IMG/VR virus record: IMGVR_UViG_3300018018_000017
Span: 1 to 39,947 of that record
Length of the DNA stretch: 39,947 nt
Strand: one strand, 5' to 3'
Origin: a virus
Numbering within the stretch: the first letter of the stretch is position 1; each line of letters opens with the position of its first letter. The notes below the pieces were generated by a model. That model worked only from the letters and a program-made list of their open reading frames with translations, did no database searches and was not told where the DNA came from. A program made the position numbers and the translations under genes. Of this stretch, positions 1 to 7,228 are shown in pieces.

Positions 1-134
1 AAGATAAGGGAAAGAAGGGTTTATAAAAAACGAATGAATCAATCAAACAGGGAAAAGAGGTGAAACCGATTAAATCTAAATCGCCAAGTTCAAGGTAATA
101 TTATTGCAACTACATAGATTCCCACATATAATAA

Positions 135-183
135 TGGTCGGGGAGAGGAGATTTGAACTCCCGACTTCTTGGTCCCGAACCAA
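135..183. repeat. attL: 49-bp repeat of the tRNA-Pro 3' part
   Basis: The 49 bp are identical to 39832-39880. They correspond to the 3' part of tRNA-Pro from the anticodon stem through the encoded CCA. The match stops at 184, where the anticodon-stem partner and D-arm would follow, so this copy is a displaced tRNA fragment and not a functional gene. The DNA at 1-134 is host sequence with no gene I can support. Confidence 0.93.
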
Positions 184-185
184 TT

Positions 186-326
186 TCAATCCTTTATGGC
201 ATAAAGGAGGTCCCTAATAACGCCCGCCACAAAATCTTCTAATGTGGCATATTCACTGGAAGTTATATGGTATCCTTCATCCTCATTATATTGAATATCT
301 ACCGTAATGTATTTTTCCTTTTCCAT
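186..326 (-). CDS. Small acidic hypothetical protein (46 aa)
   Basis: A 46-residue frame starting MEKEKYITVDIQYNEDEGYH ends three bases from the attL repeat. It looks like a compact alpha/beta peptide: a strand-like start (YITVDIQY) followed by a helix ending DFVAGVIRDLLYAIKD. A purine-rich GGAGAACGG stretch precedes the ATG, though the spacing is long. It is the last gene of the leftward operon, behind integrase. I do not recognise the family. No function is proposed. Confidence 0.5.
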   Translation of the reverse strand: MEKEKYITVDIQYNEDEGYHITSSEYATLEDFVAGVIRDLLYAIKD

Positions 327-459
327 TGTTTTTCACCGTTCTCCGATCTTTTATCTAATTTTGTCTAACTAAAATTGACGGCCAACGGACGAGTATGGGC
401 TGTTTCCCTGTCGGGCAGGCTCTACTCCATACCTAAAGCTAATCATCCTTGGCCGATAT

Positions 460-681
460 TCATTTTATGATTGCAAACAGGGCTAATCCAGTATCAATAG
501 CCATGAGGACCACCAAAAAATATACCCACCATCCGGCCTTACCTGGAACCACACAGGTTCTTTTTTCTTTACCGATCCGTTCGATCATGCTTTTCAAATG
601 CACAATATCTGATTCCATGTCAACGATTCTTTGTTCCAGTTCCCCGGTCCATTCTTCCTGAGAACCCAACCCCTTGTTCAC
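460..681 (-). CDS. Small coiled-coil protein with one C-terminal membrane segment (73 aa)
   Basis: It starts with GTG, which overlaps the integrase stop by four bases (GTGA), so the two are translationally coupled. Residues 8-42 form a charged, heptad-like helix. Residues about 51-72 (WWVYFLVVLMAIDTGLALFA) form one hydrophobic membrane segment at the C-terminus. This is the layout of a tail-anchored inner-membrane protein. Phage proteins of this shape next to integrase are sometimes expressed in lysogens, but no family is recognised. The topology is seen; any role in superinfection exclusion would be a guess. Confidence 0.65.
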   Translation of the reverse strand: MNKGLGSQEEWTGELEQRIVDMESDIVHLKSMIERIGKEKRTCVVPGKAGWWVYFLVVLMAIDTGLALFAIIK

Positions 682-1679
682 AACATCTCAATAGCCTTTC
701 TTTTAGATTCTGTCAAGGATTGAAGATAAATATTTGTGGTATCGAGCGTGGTATGACCAAGAAGTTCCTGGATGGTCTTGAGATCAACCCCGGAATTAGC
801 AAGTTGAGAAGCCCCGTAATGTCTAAACTGGTGGAAACCAGAGATCGAGTAGACCCCTGCTCGGCTGGCGCACCTTTTTAATTTTTTCCGCAAGTCCCGG
901 TAGGGTTGACCGTCTACACTGGATTTCAAAACGTACCCTTCCTTCGGGTCCATCAAAGTCAAAGTTTCCAACAGGAACCCATTGATCGGAATCTCCCGGA
1001 TCATTTCGTTTCCGTCTCTTGTCTTTCTGGTTCTTAGGTACAATACTCTTTTTTCCAAGTCTACGTCTTTCCATTGCAACCCCCTGATTTCCGAAATTCG
1101 TCCCATTGTATAGACCAGTAGGAGAATAAGCAATCTATTCGTTCCCTCATTAGCAGCGACCAGAGTTTCAATATCCGCCTTAGTAGGAATAACTTTCTGT
1201 TTTTTTGAGAGAGGAAATTTCCGCAAAGGACCCATTGGCGATCTGTCAATAAACCCCATGTCCACACACCATCTAAAAAAATTTCGCAATATTTCAAAAT
1301 CCAGATTTGCGGAACGAGCAGACAGATTCTTCCTCTCCACCAAATGAGTTTCAATATCAGCAGGCATAATTTGGGTAATATCTTCATGGAACCATTTTGG
1401 GAAATACCTTGAACCGATATATCTTTTTGCATCAAACCATGCCTTGCTATTGTAGGCTTCACAATGTTTGAGATATTGATTCCATAGTAGACCGAACAAG
1501 TTGTCTTGAATAATTGCGGGGGTTCTCGATAATCGTCTTGTTAATTTTAGCTTGTATTTGATCTGCGCTTGGGCCTCCATAGCCTCTTCTTTTTTGTCGT
1601 ATCCCCGTTCTCCCCGGTAGTATTGCCCCAGGTGCATTACCTTGACATACCAGTGATCTTTGTATTTCCATATAGCCAT
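678..1679 (-). CDS. int: Tyrosine recombinase / phage integrase
   Basis: This 333-residue protein is a site-specific tyrosine recombinase that integrates the phage into the tRNA-Pro gene. Residues 1-45 form the arm-DNA-binding domain (YYRGERGYDKKEEAM), about 60-155 the SAM-like core-binding domain, and about 165-333 the catalytic domain. Visible catalytic residues are R194 (MGRISEIRG), K219, H283 and R286 (HQFRH), H309 (LLGHT) and the nucleophile Y318 (NIYLQSL). Length is normal for the lambda-integrase family. The ATG is preceded by AGGA and, directly in frame, by a TAG stop, which fixes the start. The gene starts inside the upstream Xis-like frame and lies about 0.5 kb from attL, as expected. 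Confidence 0.97.
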   Translation of the reverse strand: MAIWKYKDHWYVKVMHLGQYYRGERGYDKKEEAMEAQAQIKYKLKLTRRLSRTPAIIQDNLFGLLWNQYLKHCEAYNSKAWFDAKRYIGSRYFPKWFHEDITQIMPADIETHLVERKNLSARSANLDFEILRNFFRWCVDMGFIDRSPMGPLRKFPLSKKQKVIPTKADIETLVAANEGTNRLLILLLVYTMGRISEIRGLQWKDVDLEKRVLYLRTRKTRDGNEMIREIPINGFLLETLTLMDPKEGYVLKSSVDGQPYRDLRKKLKRCASRAGVYSISGFHQFRHYGASQLANSGVDLKTIQELLGHTTLDTTNIYLQSLTESKRKAIEML

Positions 1680-1812
1680 CTAACCATTCCTGCGAAGTGG
1701 TCCAACGGCGACCAATCTTTACACCCAATTCCTTGGCACGTTTATAAATCCAGGACTTAGGTTTCTTGAGATATTGTGCAGCTTCATCTAAGGTTAAATA
1801 TAACATATTCAT
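1459..1812 (-). CDS. Excisionase-like HTH protein overlapping int
   Basis: The first ~50 residues (LYLTLDEAAQYLKKPKSWIY, then GRRWTTSQEWLDGYM) are a winged helix-turn-helix of the MerR/excisionase class (HTH_17 type), as in phage Xis proteins that bend attR/attL DNA and steer integrase to excision. The frame continues ~67 residues beyond the domain, overlapping int by 221 bases in another reading frame. That tail is basic and low in recognisable structure, so it may simply be tolerated sequence. Position just upstream of int in the same operon supports the Xis role. A methionine at 1806 is an alternative start. Confidence 0.8.
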   Translation of the reverse strand: MNMLYLTLDEAAQYLKKPKSWIYKRAKELGVKIGRRWTTSQEWLDGYMEIQRSLVCQGNAPGAILPGRTGIRQKRRGYGGPSADQIQAKINKTIIENPRNYSRQLVRSTMESISQTL

Positions 1813-1821
1813 ATAAAAAAA

Positions 1822-2022
1822 TCAACCCTCCTCCAACTCCTTGATTCTTGCTTCCAACTCAAATCTTTTCATCGTCTGACCATGAATTATTTCCCCTAAT
1901 TTGTCAGCGTGAGATTGAAGGTTCTCGATGTGGGAAAGGAGATATTCAATAGAATTATCTAACCATGTTATAGAATGTTCTTCCCTATAACTCTTCTCAA
2001 TCTCTTTTACCTTCTCATCCAT
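1822..2022 (-). CDS. Small coiled-coil hypothetical protein (66 aa)
   Basis: The start at MDEKVKEIEKSYREE is chosen because GGAGGGGAAAG lies directly before it; upstream in-frame methionines lack such a site. The protein is mostly helical and highly charged, with hydrophobic heptads at about residues 24-65 (IEYLLSHIENLQSHADKLGE). It overlaps the end of the preceding zinc-finger gene by eight bases, so the two are coupled in the leftward operon. No family is recognised. Confidence 0.65.
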   Translation of the reverse strand: MDEKVKEIEKSYREEHSITWLDNSIEYLLSHIENLQSHADKLGEIIHGQTMKRFELEARIKELEEG

Positions 2023-2215
2023 CTTTCCCCTCCTTCTCCAACTTAGTTCCATCTGATTCCGTATAAATGTCCTCCTTTTCGTCATCAAGGAAATCGAGAC
2101 TCTTATTTTGGTTCTTCAGACCTTCTTGTGTAAAGCATGCTCCGTCCGGACAGTCAATAAAATGCCCAATCTCACACCCACACTTAGAACATTTCTCATC
2201 CGTCTCTTGGGTCAT
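2015..2215 (-). CDS. Small zinc-finger-like protein (66 aa)
   Basis: The start at MTQETDEKCSKCGC follows a clear GGGAGGGAAAG site. Four or more cysteines and a histidine (CSKCGCEIGHFIDCPDGAC, residues 8-26) suggest a small zinc-binding knuckle. The C-terminal half is acidic and probably disordered. It lies between the nuclease and the coiled-coil gene in the leftward operon. Function unknown. Confidence 0.65.
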   Translation of the reverse strand: MTQETDEKCSKCGCEIGHFIDCPDGACFTQEGLKNQNKSLDFLDDEKEDIYTESDGTKLEKEGKDG

Positions 2216-2297
2216 CTTTCCCTCCCGACGGCCAATGGGGTAGGCGAGGTCGTGTTTTGATATTATCTCAAGTCGCAAGCCTAAACCATTGGCCGCA

Positions 2298-3185
2298 TTA
2301 TTTATTCATCATTGGACAAACTGGTTTACAAATACAAAATCGTTCACACCGTACCGCCTGACCGGGACGTTCCACAACATGAAATTCCTTATCGGTCTTT
2401 CCATTGTCAATCATCCATTGGTTCGCTTCGCTGAAACTATCGAGGACCCTGGTTGCCTTCACGTTCTTACCCTTCATCACGGCATAGGTGGTGGGGCGCA
2501 ACCAACGATCAGCATCGGTACATTTAATCTGATTCCAGTTTTCCGTTTTTGTAATATTGCTTTCGTCTGCAAGGGGAAGGATGAGAAGCGTATCTGCATA
2601 TTGGTGACATAAAACCCTGGCCTCAATATACTGCCTTGCCCATTCCAACGTCCACAATTCGATCTCTTGTTCAAAAAATGGTATCGGGGGATAATCATCA
2701 TTTCCGTATTGTTTCATCTCGGACCAATCCCGGAGGATACCATATATCTTGGCGTGTTCAACCTTCATACCGTAAAAATAAGCCATGTAGTTATAGACGT
2801 TAAGTTGTTTCACCCATGATTCTTTTTCGCCAAGCAAAAACGAATAAACCGATGTTACCTTGAGATCAATCAGTTCATTGCCGATTATCAGGTCCGATCT
2901 TCCGGTAACATCCATCCCATTGACGGGCATCTTCATATATTGTTCAGCCTTGGCATCGTGGGGCCTTCCACGCTGAACCACGGTATGTGCAGCCATCCCA
3001 AGTAATGCCCATAGGCGATCACTGGCATCTTCGGTAAGCTGATCCCAATGCTTTATTTTTAGATACCGAATCAACGGAGAATCAATGAGTGCCGTAACCG
3101 CTACCCTGCCGATAGCCGGAGGCCATGATTCCCCGATAGACCTAACGATTATTTCTGGTAAGTTAAATTTGTTTGTTAAGATCAT
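2298..3185 (-). CDS. PD-(D/E)XK nuclease, RecB/Cas4-like, with cysteine cluster
   Basis: The 295-residue protein carries the PD-(D/E)XK nuclease core: H67 (AAHTVV), D98 (TGRSDLI), the D107-L-K109 catalytic pair (LIDLKV) and the downstream Q127LNVYNYM helix typical of RecB-family nucleases. Four cysteines at the C-terminus (C280, C284, C286, C290) could hold an iron-sulfur cluster, as in Cas4 and AddB (inference from spacing). Such phage nucleases usually act as DNA exonucleases in recombination or end processing. The ATGA overlap with the preceding gene and a GGAGG site support the start. It probably works with the neighbouring 163-residue protein. Confidence 0.88.
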   Translation of the reverse strand: MILTNKFNLPEIIVRSIGESWPPAIGRVAVTALIDSPLIRYLKIKHWDQLTEDASDRLWALLGMAAHTVVQRGRPHDAKAEQYMKMPVNGMDVTGRSDLIIGNELIDLKVTSVYSFLLGEKESWVKQLNVYNYMAYFYGMKVEHAKIYGILRDWSEMKQYGNDDYPPIPFFEQEIELWTLEWARQYIEARVLCHQYADTLLILPLADESNITKTENWNQIKCTDADRWLRPTTYAVMKGKNVKATRVLDSFSEANQWMIDNGKTDKEFHVVERPGQAVRCERFCICKPVCPMMNK

Positions 3186-3379
3186 TTATCCTCCCATTGT
3201 GTCCAAGTTCCAAGTGAATCCCATTTCTTTTTGGACATTGTGATAGTGGTAATTTGGATTGAAGAACCAAGGTATTGCAATGGAATCCTTAAATTATCTA
3301 AAATGTTTGCCTTATCCAGTTCCCACATGATTTGTCCTTCCCATGTGATCTGGTAAACCTTTAATAATTTTGATTTCAT
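3182..3379 (-). CDS. Hypothetical protein (65 aa) in recombination operon
   Basis: A small protein starting MKSKLLKVYQITWEGQIM, coupled by four-base overlaps to the genes on both sides (ATGA at 3376-3379 and at 3182-3185). The sequence suggests a small beta-rich fold (YQITWEGQIMWEL, SIQITTITMSKKKW). The tight coupling between a recombination-type protein and a nuclease suggests an accessory part in DNA recombination, but there is no motif to show it. Confidence 0.7.
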   Translation of the reverse strand: MKSKLLKVYQITWEGQIMWELDKANILDNLRIPLQYLGSSIQITTITMSKKKWDSLGTWTQWEDK

Positions 3380-3867
3380 TTTTTTGCTTCCATCTTCATT
3401 AATTTCTCAATTACCGTTGATGCCTGTTTCCGGGTGAGGTCCTTCATGGATTTTAAATCGGATAAATCCAAAATCATTTGAATATTATGTAGATGGTTCT
3501 CGTCTTTATGTCCAAGCCGATGCAGTTCTACCCAAATCTTTTTCGTTTGGGGTTCGGAACACGGGACATCAAATGTCTTTTGAGGTTCAAAAACCTTTTC
3601 GGTTTCTTTTATGGCTTGATCTGCCGTTATACCGGAGAGTTCCGGTTTCACTTCATCCTTGAGGCCCAAAAAGAATTGGACCCACTCCATTATTTCCTGC
3701 GCTGCCCTGGTAGGATCAATACATGGATGCGCCAATAAAGCAATGTAAACAGCCGTTGCATTGTTGTACGCATTGGCAAGTTCCATTCCCAGGCTTTTTG
3801 TAGCAGAGATTTTTTCGATAGAGGTTTGTTTCCGTTCAAACAATTTTGAGGTATCGGGTCCTGACAT
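3376..3867 (-). CDS. Probable recombination accessory protein with SSAP-type C-terminal domain
   Basis: A strong AAGGAG site precedes the ATG. Residues ~105-160 (QTKKIWVELHRLGH ... LSDLKSMKDLTRKQAS) resemble the short helical domain often found at the C-terminus of phage DNA-recombination and single-strand-binding proteins: a helix that begins 'T-x-KQ-x-x-I', then 'L..LT+.+AS.+I+.L'. Residues 1-80 are helical and unrecognised. Next to a RecB-type nuclease, a role in homologous recombination or ssDNA handling is likely. The resemblance is from memory of the family pattern; no annealing fold is directly visible. Confidence 0.6.
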   Translation of the reverse strand: MSGPDTSKLFERKQTSIEKISATKSLGMELANAYNNATAVYIALLAHPCIDPTRAAQEIMEWVQFFLGLKDEVKPELSGITADQAIKETEKVFEPQKTFDVPCSEPQTKKIWVELHRLGHKDENHLHNIQMILDLSDLKSMKDLTRKQASTVIEKLMKMEAKK

Positions 3868-4082
3868 AATGTTTCTCCTTTTTCTTTTATTAGAATATGT
3901 GGAAATTTACCTGTCCATTCCAGGAAGGTTAAAACATGAATATATTTGGGTAATGCCTCATTGGAGGCTTGGTCCACTAATATCTTAATACACTCTTTCA
4001 TTCCAAATAATTTTAGGTTGTTCTGAAGCTGATCGTAAAGGTCTGCTGCCGATTCTTGAAGAATTACTTCCATCGTTTTCAT
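3690..4082 (-). CDS. First gene of the leftward operon, hypothetical (130 aa), probably leaderless
   Basis: The frame is open up to a GTG at 4118, but that segment holds the promoter (-10 TATAAT at 4090-4095). The first usable start is therefore the ATG at 4082, about where transcription should begin, which suggests a leaderless mRNA. Residues 1-70 (MKTMEVILQESAADLYDQL, FGMKECIKILVDQASN) are helical and look like a genuine protein. The last ~60 residues overlap the next gene by 178 bases in another frame and look less constrained. Unknown family. Confidence 0.5.
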   Translation of the reverse strand: MKTMEVILQESAADLYDQLQNNLKLFGMKECIKILVDQASNEALPKYIHVLTFLEWTGKFPHILIKEKGETLCQDPIPQNCLNGNKPLSKKSLLQKAWEWNLPMRTTMQRLFTLLYWRIHVLILPGQRRK

Positions 4083-4083
4083 C

Positions 4084-4125
4084 AAATGAATTATAGCCGA
4101 TTGGATATACTTTTTCACTACTTTT
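4084..4125 (-). promoter_or_regulatory. Leftward operon promoter (copy B of duplicated 42-bp block)
   Basis: Read on the minus strand, the block begins AAAAGTAGTGAAA and ends CAATCGGCTATAATTCATTT, with a perfect -10 TATAAT at 4095-4090. The -35 position holds GTGAAA at 17-bp spacing, a poor TTGACA match, so activation by a bound factor is plausible. The same block occurs on the plus strand at 36451-36492 (34 of 42 identical, no gaps). It should drive recombination genes, xis and int. Confidence 0.75.
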
Positions 4126-4200
4126 ATTTGATTGGGTAATTTAAAGGTAAGGATGGTTTAAAATGATTGGGATTTAAGTACTGTGGGTAATGGAAAGAAG

Positions 4201-4557
4201 TTATTTTTGCCCTTGGAGTTTATCTAAAAGATGCTGAAGGGTTGCTAATTCGTTCGGATCGAGTGGACTTTTTGTCACTTCTATGAATTTGGGTTCTTCG
4301 CTTTTCTTTCCGGTTAGTAGATAACCTATTGTAATTCCTAATACATCAGCGATCTTATCAGCATACTTTCCGGGGGGTTCTCTCCATCCATTATAATAAT
4401 TACCGAATGTCGCTTCGCTGCAACCAAGGGCAGTTGACATATCGTGCCGGGTGATCCCCCGCCGGGACATAAGTGTCTGGATACGTTCAGCAAGTTCAGG
4501 ATGTTTAACGGTATTTCTTACCGATGGACGGCCAACTGAACCCTTCATTCTTCTCAT
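4201..4557 (-). CDS. CI/Cro-type HTH repressor
   Basis: A 118-residue lambda-repressor-like protein. Residues ~20-82 form a five-helix HTH_3 domain (ELAERIQTLMSRRGITRHDM, ALGCSEATFGNYYNGWREPP, ADVLGITIGYLLTG). The N-terminal ~18 residues are basic, and the C-terminal ~30 (SPLDPNELATLQHLLDKLQG) form a helix that probably mediates dimerisation. It lacks the S24 self-cleavage domain, so induction is unlikely to follow LexA-type autoproteolysis. It is transcribed divergently from the early operon and should bind operators at 4578-4618. GGAGGA precedes the start. Confidence 0.9.
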   Translation of the reverse strand: MRRMKGSVGRPSVRNTVKHPELAERIQTLMSRRGITRHDMSTALGCSEATFGNYYNGWREPPGKYADKIADVLGITIGYLLTGKKSEEPKFIEVTKSPLDPNELATLQHLLDKLQGQK

Positions 4558-4577
4558 AAAAATCCTCCAAATTTAAA

Positions 4578-4623
4578 ACATTTGTATAAATGTGTTGAAA
4601 TAAGTTTACGAATGTGTTATCCT
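4578..4623 (+). promoter_or_regulatory. Lysogeny switch: operators and early rightward promoter
   Basis: A 16-bp inverted repeat ACATTTGTATAAATGT lies at 4578-4593. The octamer AATGTGTT occurs at 4589-4596 and again at 4611-4618, 22 bp apart, so two sites lie on one DNA face. A promoter TTGAAA (4595-4600), 17-bp spacer, TATCCT (4618-4623) points right and is covered by both sites. On the other strand TATACA (4588-4583) could be the repressor's own -10. This is the expected layout for repressor control of early genes and autoregulation (inference). Confidence 0.65.
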
Positions 4624-4675
4624 CTAATCACTGACCAACCAACAACCGGGTCTTGTTTTTTAAAGGGAATCTTAC

Positions 4676-5227
4676 ATGAAATCTAACACAAACGATTTAG
4701 TTTGTCAAGGCGAAAGTGTATATTCGGATAAAATAAATATATATTCAACCCCGTCTGCTGTAAAGAACAGAGAAAGATCCCGACAATATTATTACGATCA
4801 TTTAGAAGAAGTCAAGGCTAAAAACAAAATATACCGCACCAAAAATCTAAGCAATAGGAAGGCTTGCTTAGAAGTTTTGAATGCTAAATATCTCTCTGCT
4901 TGGACGAAATACTTTAAATCAATCTACGGCAACCAACCTATATGTGAGGTTTGCGGTAAAAAATTATTATGGTCAGTTGATAACCCAAATATAAAGTCCA
5001 AAGATCGTATATGTTTCGATCATAGGTATAATCAAACTCCTATCAATTGTATACCAGCTATATGGTATCGTAGTCGTCCCTGTATTGATAAATATCAAAA
5101 AATATGGGTCCAATGTCATTTCGGATTATTATGTGGTCAATGTAATGTATGTCTTCCTACGAAAAACAGAAAAACGTGGTTAGAAAACATTAACCGATAT
5201 GTGGGGAAAACCAATGAAACCATGTAA
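4676..5227 (+). CDS. HNH / endonuclease VII-like protein
   Basis: This 183-residue protein has the zinc and catalytic pattern of the HNH-EndoVII group: C90-x2-C93 (CEVCGKK), D115-H116 (ICFDHRYNQ) and C153-x2-C156-N157 (GLLCGQCNVC). The N-terminus (NRERSRQYYYDHLEEVKAKN) is the helical arm common before such domains in phage HNH proteins. T4 EndoVII resolves branched DNA; phage relatives may also be homing-type or packaging-associated nucleases. It is the first gene after the repressor, in the early rightward operon. An unusual insert (residues ~120-148) separates DH from the second CxxC. Family call is firm; exact role is not. Confidence 0.78.
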   Translation: MKSNTNDLVCQGESVYSDKINIYSTPSAVKNRERSRQYYYDHLEEVKAKNKIYRTKNLSNRKACLEVLNAKYLSAWTKYFKSIYGNQPICEVCGKKLLWSVDNPNIKSKDRICFDHRYNQTPINCIPAIWYRSRPCIDKYQKIWVQCHFGLLCGQCNVCLPTKNRKTWLENINRYVGKTNETM

Positions 5228-5522
5228 ACCCAGGGAACCTTGTCGTAAATTCACCTGTTGTCACAATATGTTTTATGAAAAGATTTTCGATGCCAACGGA
5301 ACCGACCTGAAGGGCCAAGAAAATCATCTTATACCACACGAAAATGAATTGTCAAAATCATTTTTTAATTGCATGAACGAGTTAGATCGTCCGCTTACCC
5401 TGGAAGAGATCGGAGAAATATATTGTGTATCTGGCCGTATGACAATATGGCGGATTGCAAATAACGCATTAAAACACCTTAAAAATAAAGCCAAACCATT
5501 ACGAGAGTATTATGTTAAATAA
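5214..5522 (+). CDS. Sigma-70 region 4-like HTH protein with cysteine-rich N-terminus
   Basis: The ATG at 5214 follows GGGG at a good distance and overlaps the end of the HNH gene. Residues ~58-91 (DRPLTLEEIGEIYCVSGRMT, then IWRIANNALKHLKNK) match sigma-70 region 4, the -35-binding HTH. Residues 1-16 contain four cysteines (C4, C10, C15, C16) that may bind zinc. Small region-4-only proteins occur in phages as transcription regulators. It could be the factor recognising the shared promoter blocks, but nothing shows this directly. Its end overlaps the primase-helicase start by 11 bases. Confidence 0.8.
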   Translation: MKPCKPREPCRKFTCCHNMFYEKIFDANGTDLKGQENHLIPHENELSKSFFNCMNELDRPLTLEEIGEIYCVSGRMTIWRIANNALKHLKNKAKPLREYYVK

Positions 5523-7068
5523 GGCCCTCCAATATCTCGAACATGGGTTTTCGATCATTCCGGTAAAACCGGATGGTTCAAAAAAACCATATATTAAATG
5601 GGAACCATACCAGTCGAAAAAGCCGACTAAATATGAAGTAGAAACCTGGTTTACTCATTGGCCGGATGCTCAAATCGGGATCATAACCGGGAAAATCTCC
5701 GGTATCTGTGTGGTTGATATTGATGACCCGGATGCGCAAGAAATTTGGGGATTGCTCCCCGATCCTGCAATTATCCCTACATCTCATACCCCCAAGGGCC
5801 TGCATTTGTACTTTAAGTGCCCTGCGGACCCTCCCGGCAACAATACGAGGGTTGTTCCGGGATGTGACTTCCGGGGCGAAGGTGGGTACGTTGTAGCCTA
5901 CGGGTGGCTTCCCGGTCAGAGTATCTTCGAGATCGAACCGCCGGAACTGCCGTCAAATTACATGACATTTGTAGCCCGTAGGGTTGACATTCGTTTCCCG
6001 GTTTCACCAATCGTTGAACCCCCCGTTTTGGTTGAGGGACGCAGAGACGAAGATATTTTTAGTTTCGTCAATGCCCTGGCTAAGTCGGGTTGGAACAAGG
6101 AAAGAATACTACAATATGCCCTGGCTTTTGGAAGGGCCTGTACCCCACCATTCCCGCCCAAAGAGGTCGAAAAATGCGTTGAATCTGCCTTGAAGCGGGA
6201 TGTGGCCCGGAAGATGCCCTTGGCCCAGGAGGTCGAGTCTTACATCTCCTTACAAGAAGGCTACTTTTCCCTGACAGATATTAGACAGAACTTACATATC
6301 CTGACAAAACCTGACAAGGACAATCTGGATCAGATAGTCCGTAGACTCAAACTGGCCAAAATTATTGAGAAATATGGAAAAAGGGCCGGTATTTATCGCA
6401 GGGTTGAGACAGATTATGAGGTCATAGACCTGACTACGCCTGACGATGCCTACGTTGACGTAAGATACCCCTTCGAGCTTGAAAGGCTGATCCTGACCAT
6501 GCCCAAGAACATTATCATCTGCGCCGGGGAACCCGATAGTGGAAAAACCTCTTTTCTTCTCAATTTCGCTGAAATGAATATGCACAAGCATACGATCCGG
6601 TATCTGACCTCTGAAATGGGTAAACCGGAACTCAGGGTCCGTATATCCAAATTTAATACGATGCCGAAAAACTGGAAGGTAGAATTTATTCCCAGGGCCT
6701 CCAATTTTGCCGATCTGATTCTGCCCAATGATATTACCCTGGTTGATTACCTTGAGATCAGCGAGGATTTTTTCAGGGTTGCCGGAATGATAAAGGAAAT
6801 CTTCGATAAGTTGGATCGGGGAATCGCAATGATCGCATTACAGAAGAATAGGGGAACCGACCTGGGCCTGGGCGGGGGGCGTAGTCTTGAAAAGGCTCGA
6901 TTGTATTTAAGCATGAGTCCAGGACGTATAAAAATCACAAAAGGCAAAAATTGGGCAAGCGAACAGAATCCGAATGGATTAGTCCAAGGTTTTAAATTGG
7001 TCCAGGGGGCACATTTCATAAGATTGGGTGAATGGCATAAGGAGGAATCAGATGCAACCATACGCTAA
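5512..7068 (+). CDS. Primase-polymerase / RecA-fold helicase fusion
   Basis: The 518-residue replication protein has three parts. Residues ~1-155 are a bifunctional primase-polymerase (Prim-Pol) domain: GFSIIPVKP, the catalytic VVDIDD (D69, D71), H98 (SHTPKGLHLYF) and the RGEGGYVV strand. Residues ~180-300 contain a PriCT-like helical segment and a winged-helix linker. Residues ~325-518 form a RecA/DnaB-type ATPase with Walker A GEPDSGKT (339-346) and downstream SEMG and MIALQKNRG strands. It should prime and unwind DNA at the phage fork; no phage DNA polymerase is seen, so the host replisome is presumably used. Confidence 0.9.
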   Translation: MLNKALQYLEHGFSIIPVKPDGSKKPYIKWEPYQSKKPTKYEVETWFTHWPDAQIGIITGKISGICVVDIDDPDAQEIWGLLPDPAIIPTSHTPKGLHLYFKCPADPPGNNTRVVPGCDFRGEGGYVVAYGWLPGQSIFEIEPPELPSNYMTFVARRVDIRFPVSPIVEPPVLVEGRRDEDIFSFVNALAKSGWNKERILQYALAFGRACTPPFPPKEVEKCVESALKRDVARKMPLAQEVESYISLQEGYFSLTDIRQNLHILTKPDKDNLDQIVRRLKLAKIIEKYGKRAGIYRRVETDYEVIDLTTPDDAYVDVRYPFELERLILTMPKNIIICAGEPDSGKTSFLLNFAEMNMHKHTIRYLTSEMGKPELRVRISKFNTMPKNWKVEFIPRASNFADLILPNDITLVDYLEISEDFFRVAGMIKEIFDKLDRGIAMIALQKNRGTDLGLGGGRSLEKARLYLSMSPGRIKITKGKNWASEQNPNGLVQGFKLVQGAHFIRLGEWHKEESDATIR

Positions 7069-7228
7069 CATGAATTTACGCCTTGTCGGAACCAGGGGTA
7101 TCGAACATAAGTTTGAAAAGACTATAGTTCGCAGCTATGAGTTGAAAATGAGAATCAAAAAAATGAAACAACTATGGGCGAGGTTAGGGAAAATAAGCAA
7201 GGCGGGTGAAACCAATGAAAACCAATAA
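7052..7228 (+). CDS. Basic hypothetical protein (58 aa)
   Basis: The start MQPYANMNLRLVG follows AAGGAGGAATCAG, an excellent ribosome site, and overlaps the end of the helicase gene. The protein is strongly basic (KMRIKKMKQLWARLGKISK), consistent with a small nucleic-acid-binding protein, but no family is recognised. Confidence 0.65.
   Translation: MQPYANMNLRLVGTRGIEHKFEKTIVRSYELKMRIKKMKQLWARLGKISKAGETNENQ

Noticed and set aside
135-183. Second, functional tRNA-Pro gene at the left end
   Set aside because: Only the 3' part from the anticodon stem is present; the D-arm and 5' acceptor strand are missing.
449-661. Plus-strand frame of 70 residues near the left end
   Set aside because: Antisense to the better-supported coiled-coil/membrane gene (460-681) that is coupled to int; no ribosome site and no protein-like composition.
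4083-4118. GTG-started extension of the first leftward gene by 12 residues
   Set aside because: This segment contains the -10 box and the conserved promoter block, so it cannot be translated from that promoter's own transcript.
5512-7068. Phage-encoded single-subunit RNA polymerase, expected in T7 relatives
   Set aside because: No such gene is present anywhere in the window; late control must use host RNA polymerase.
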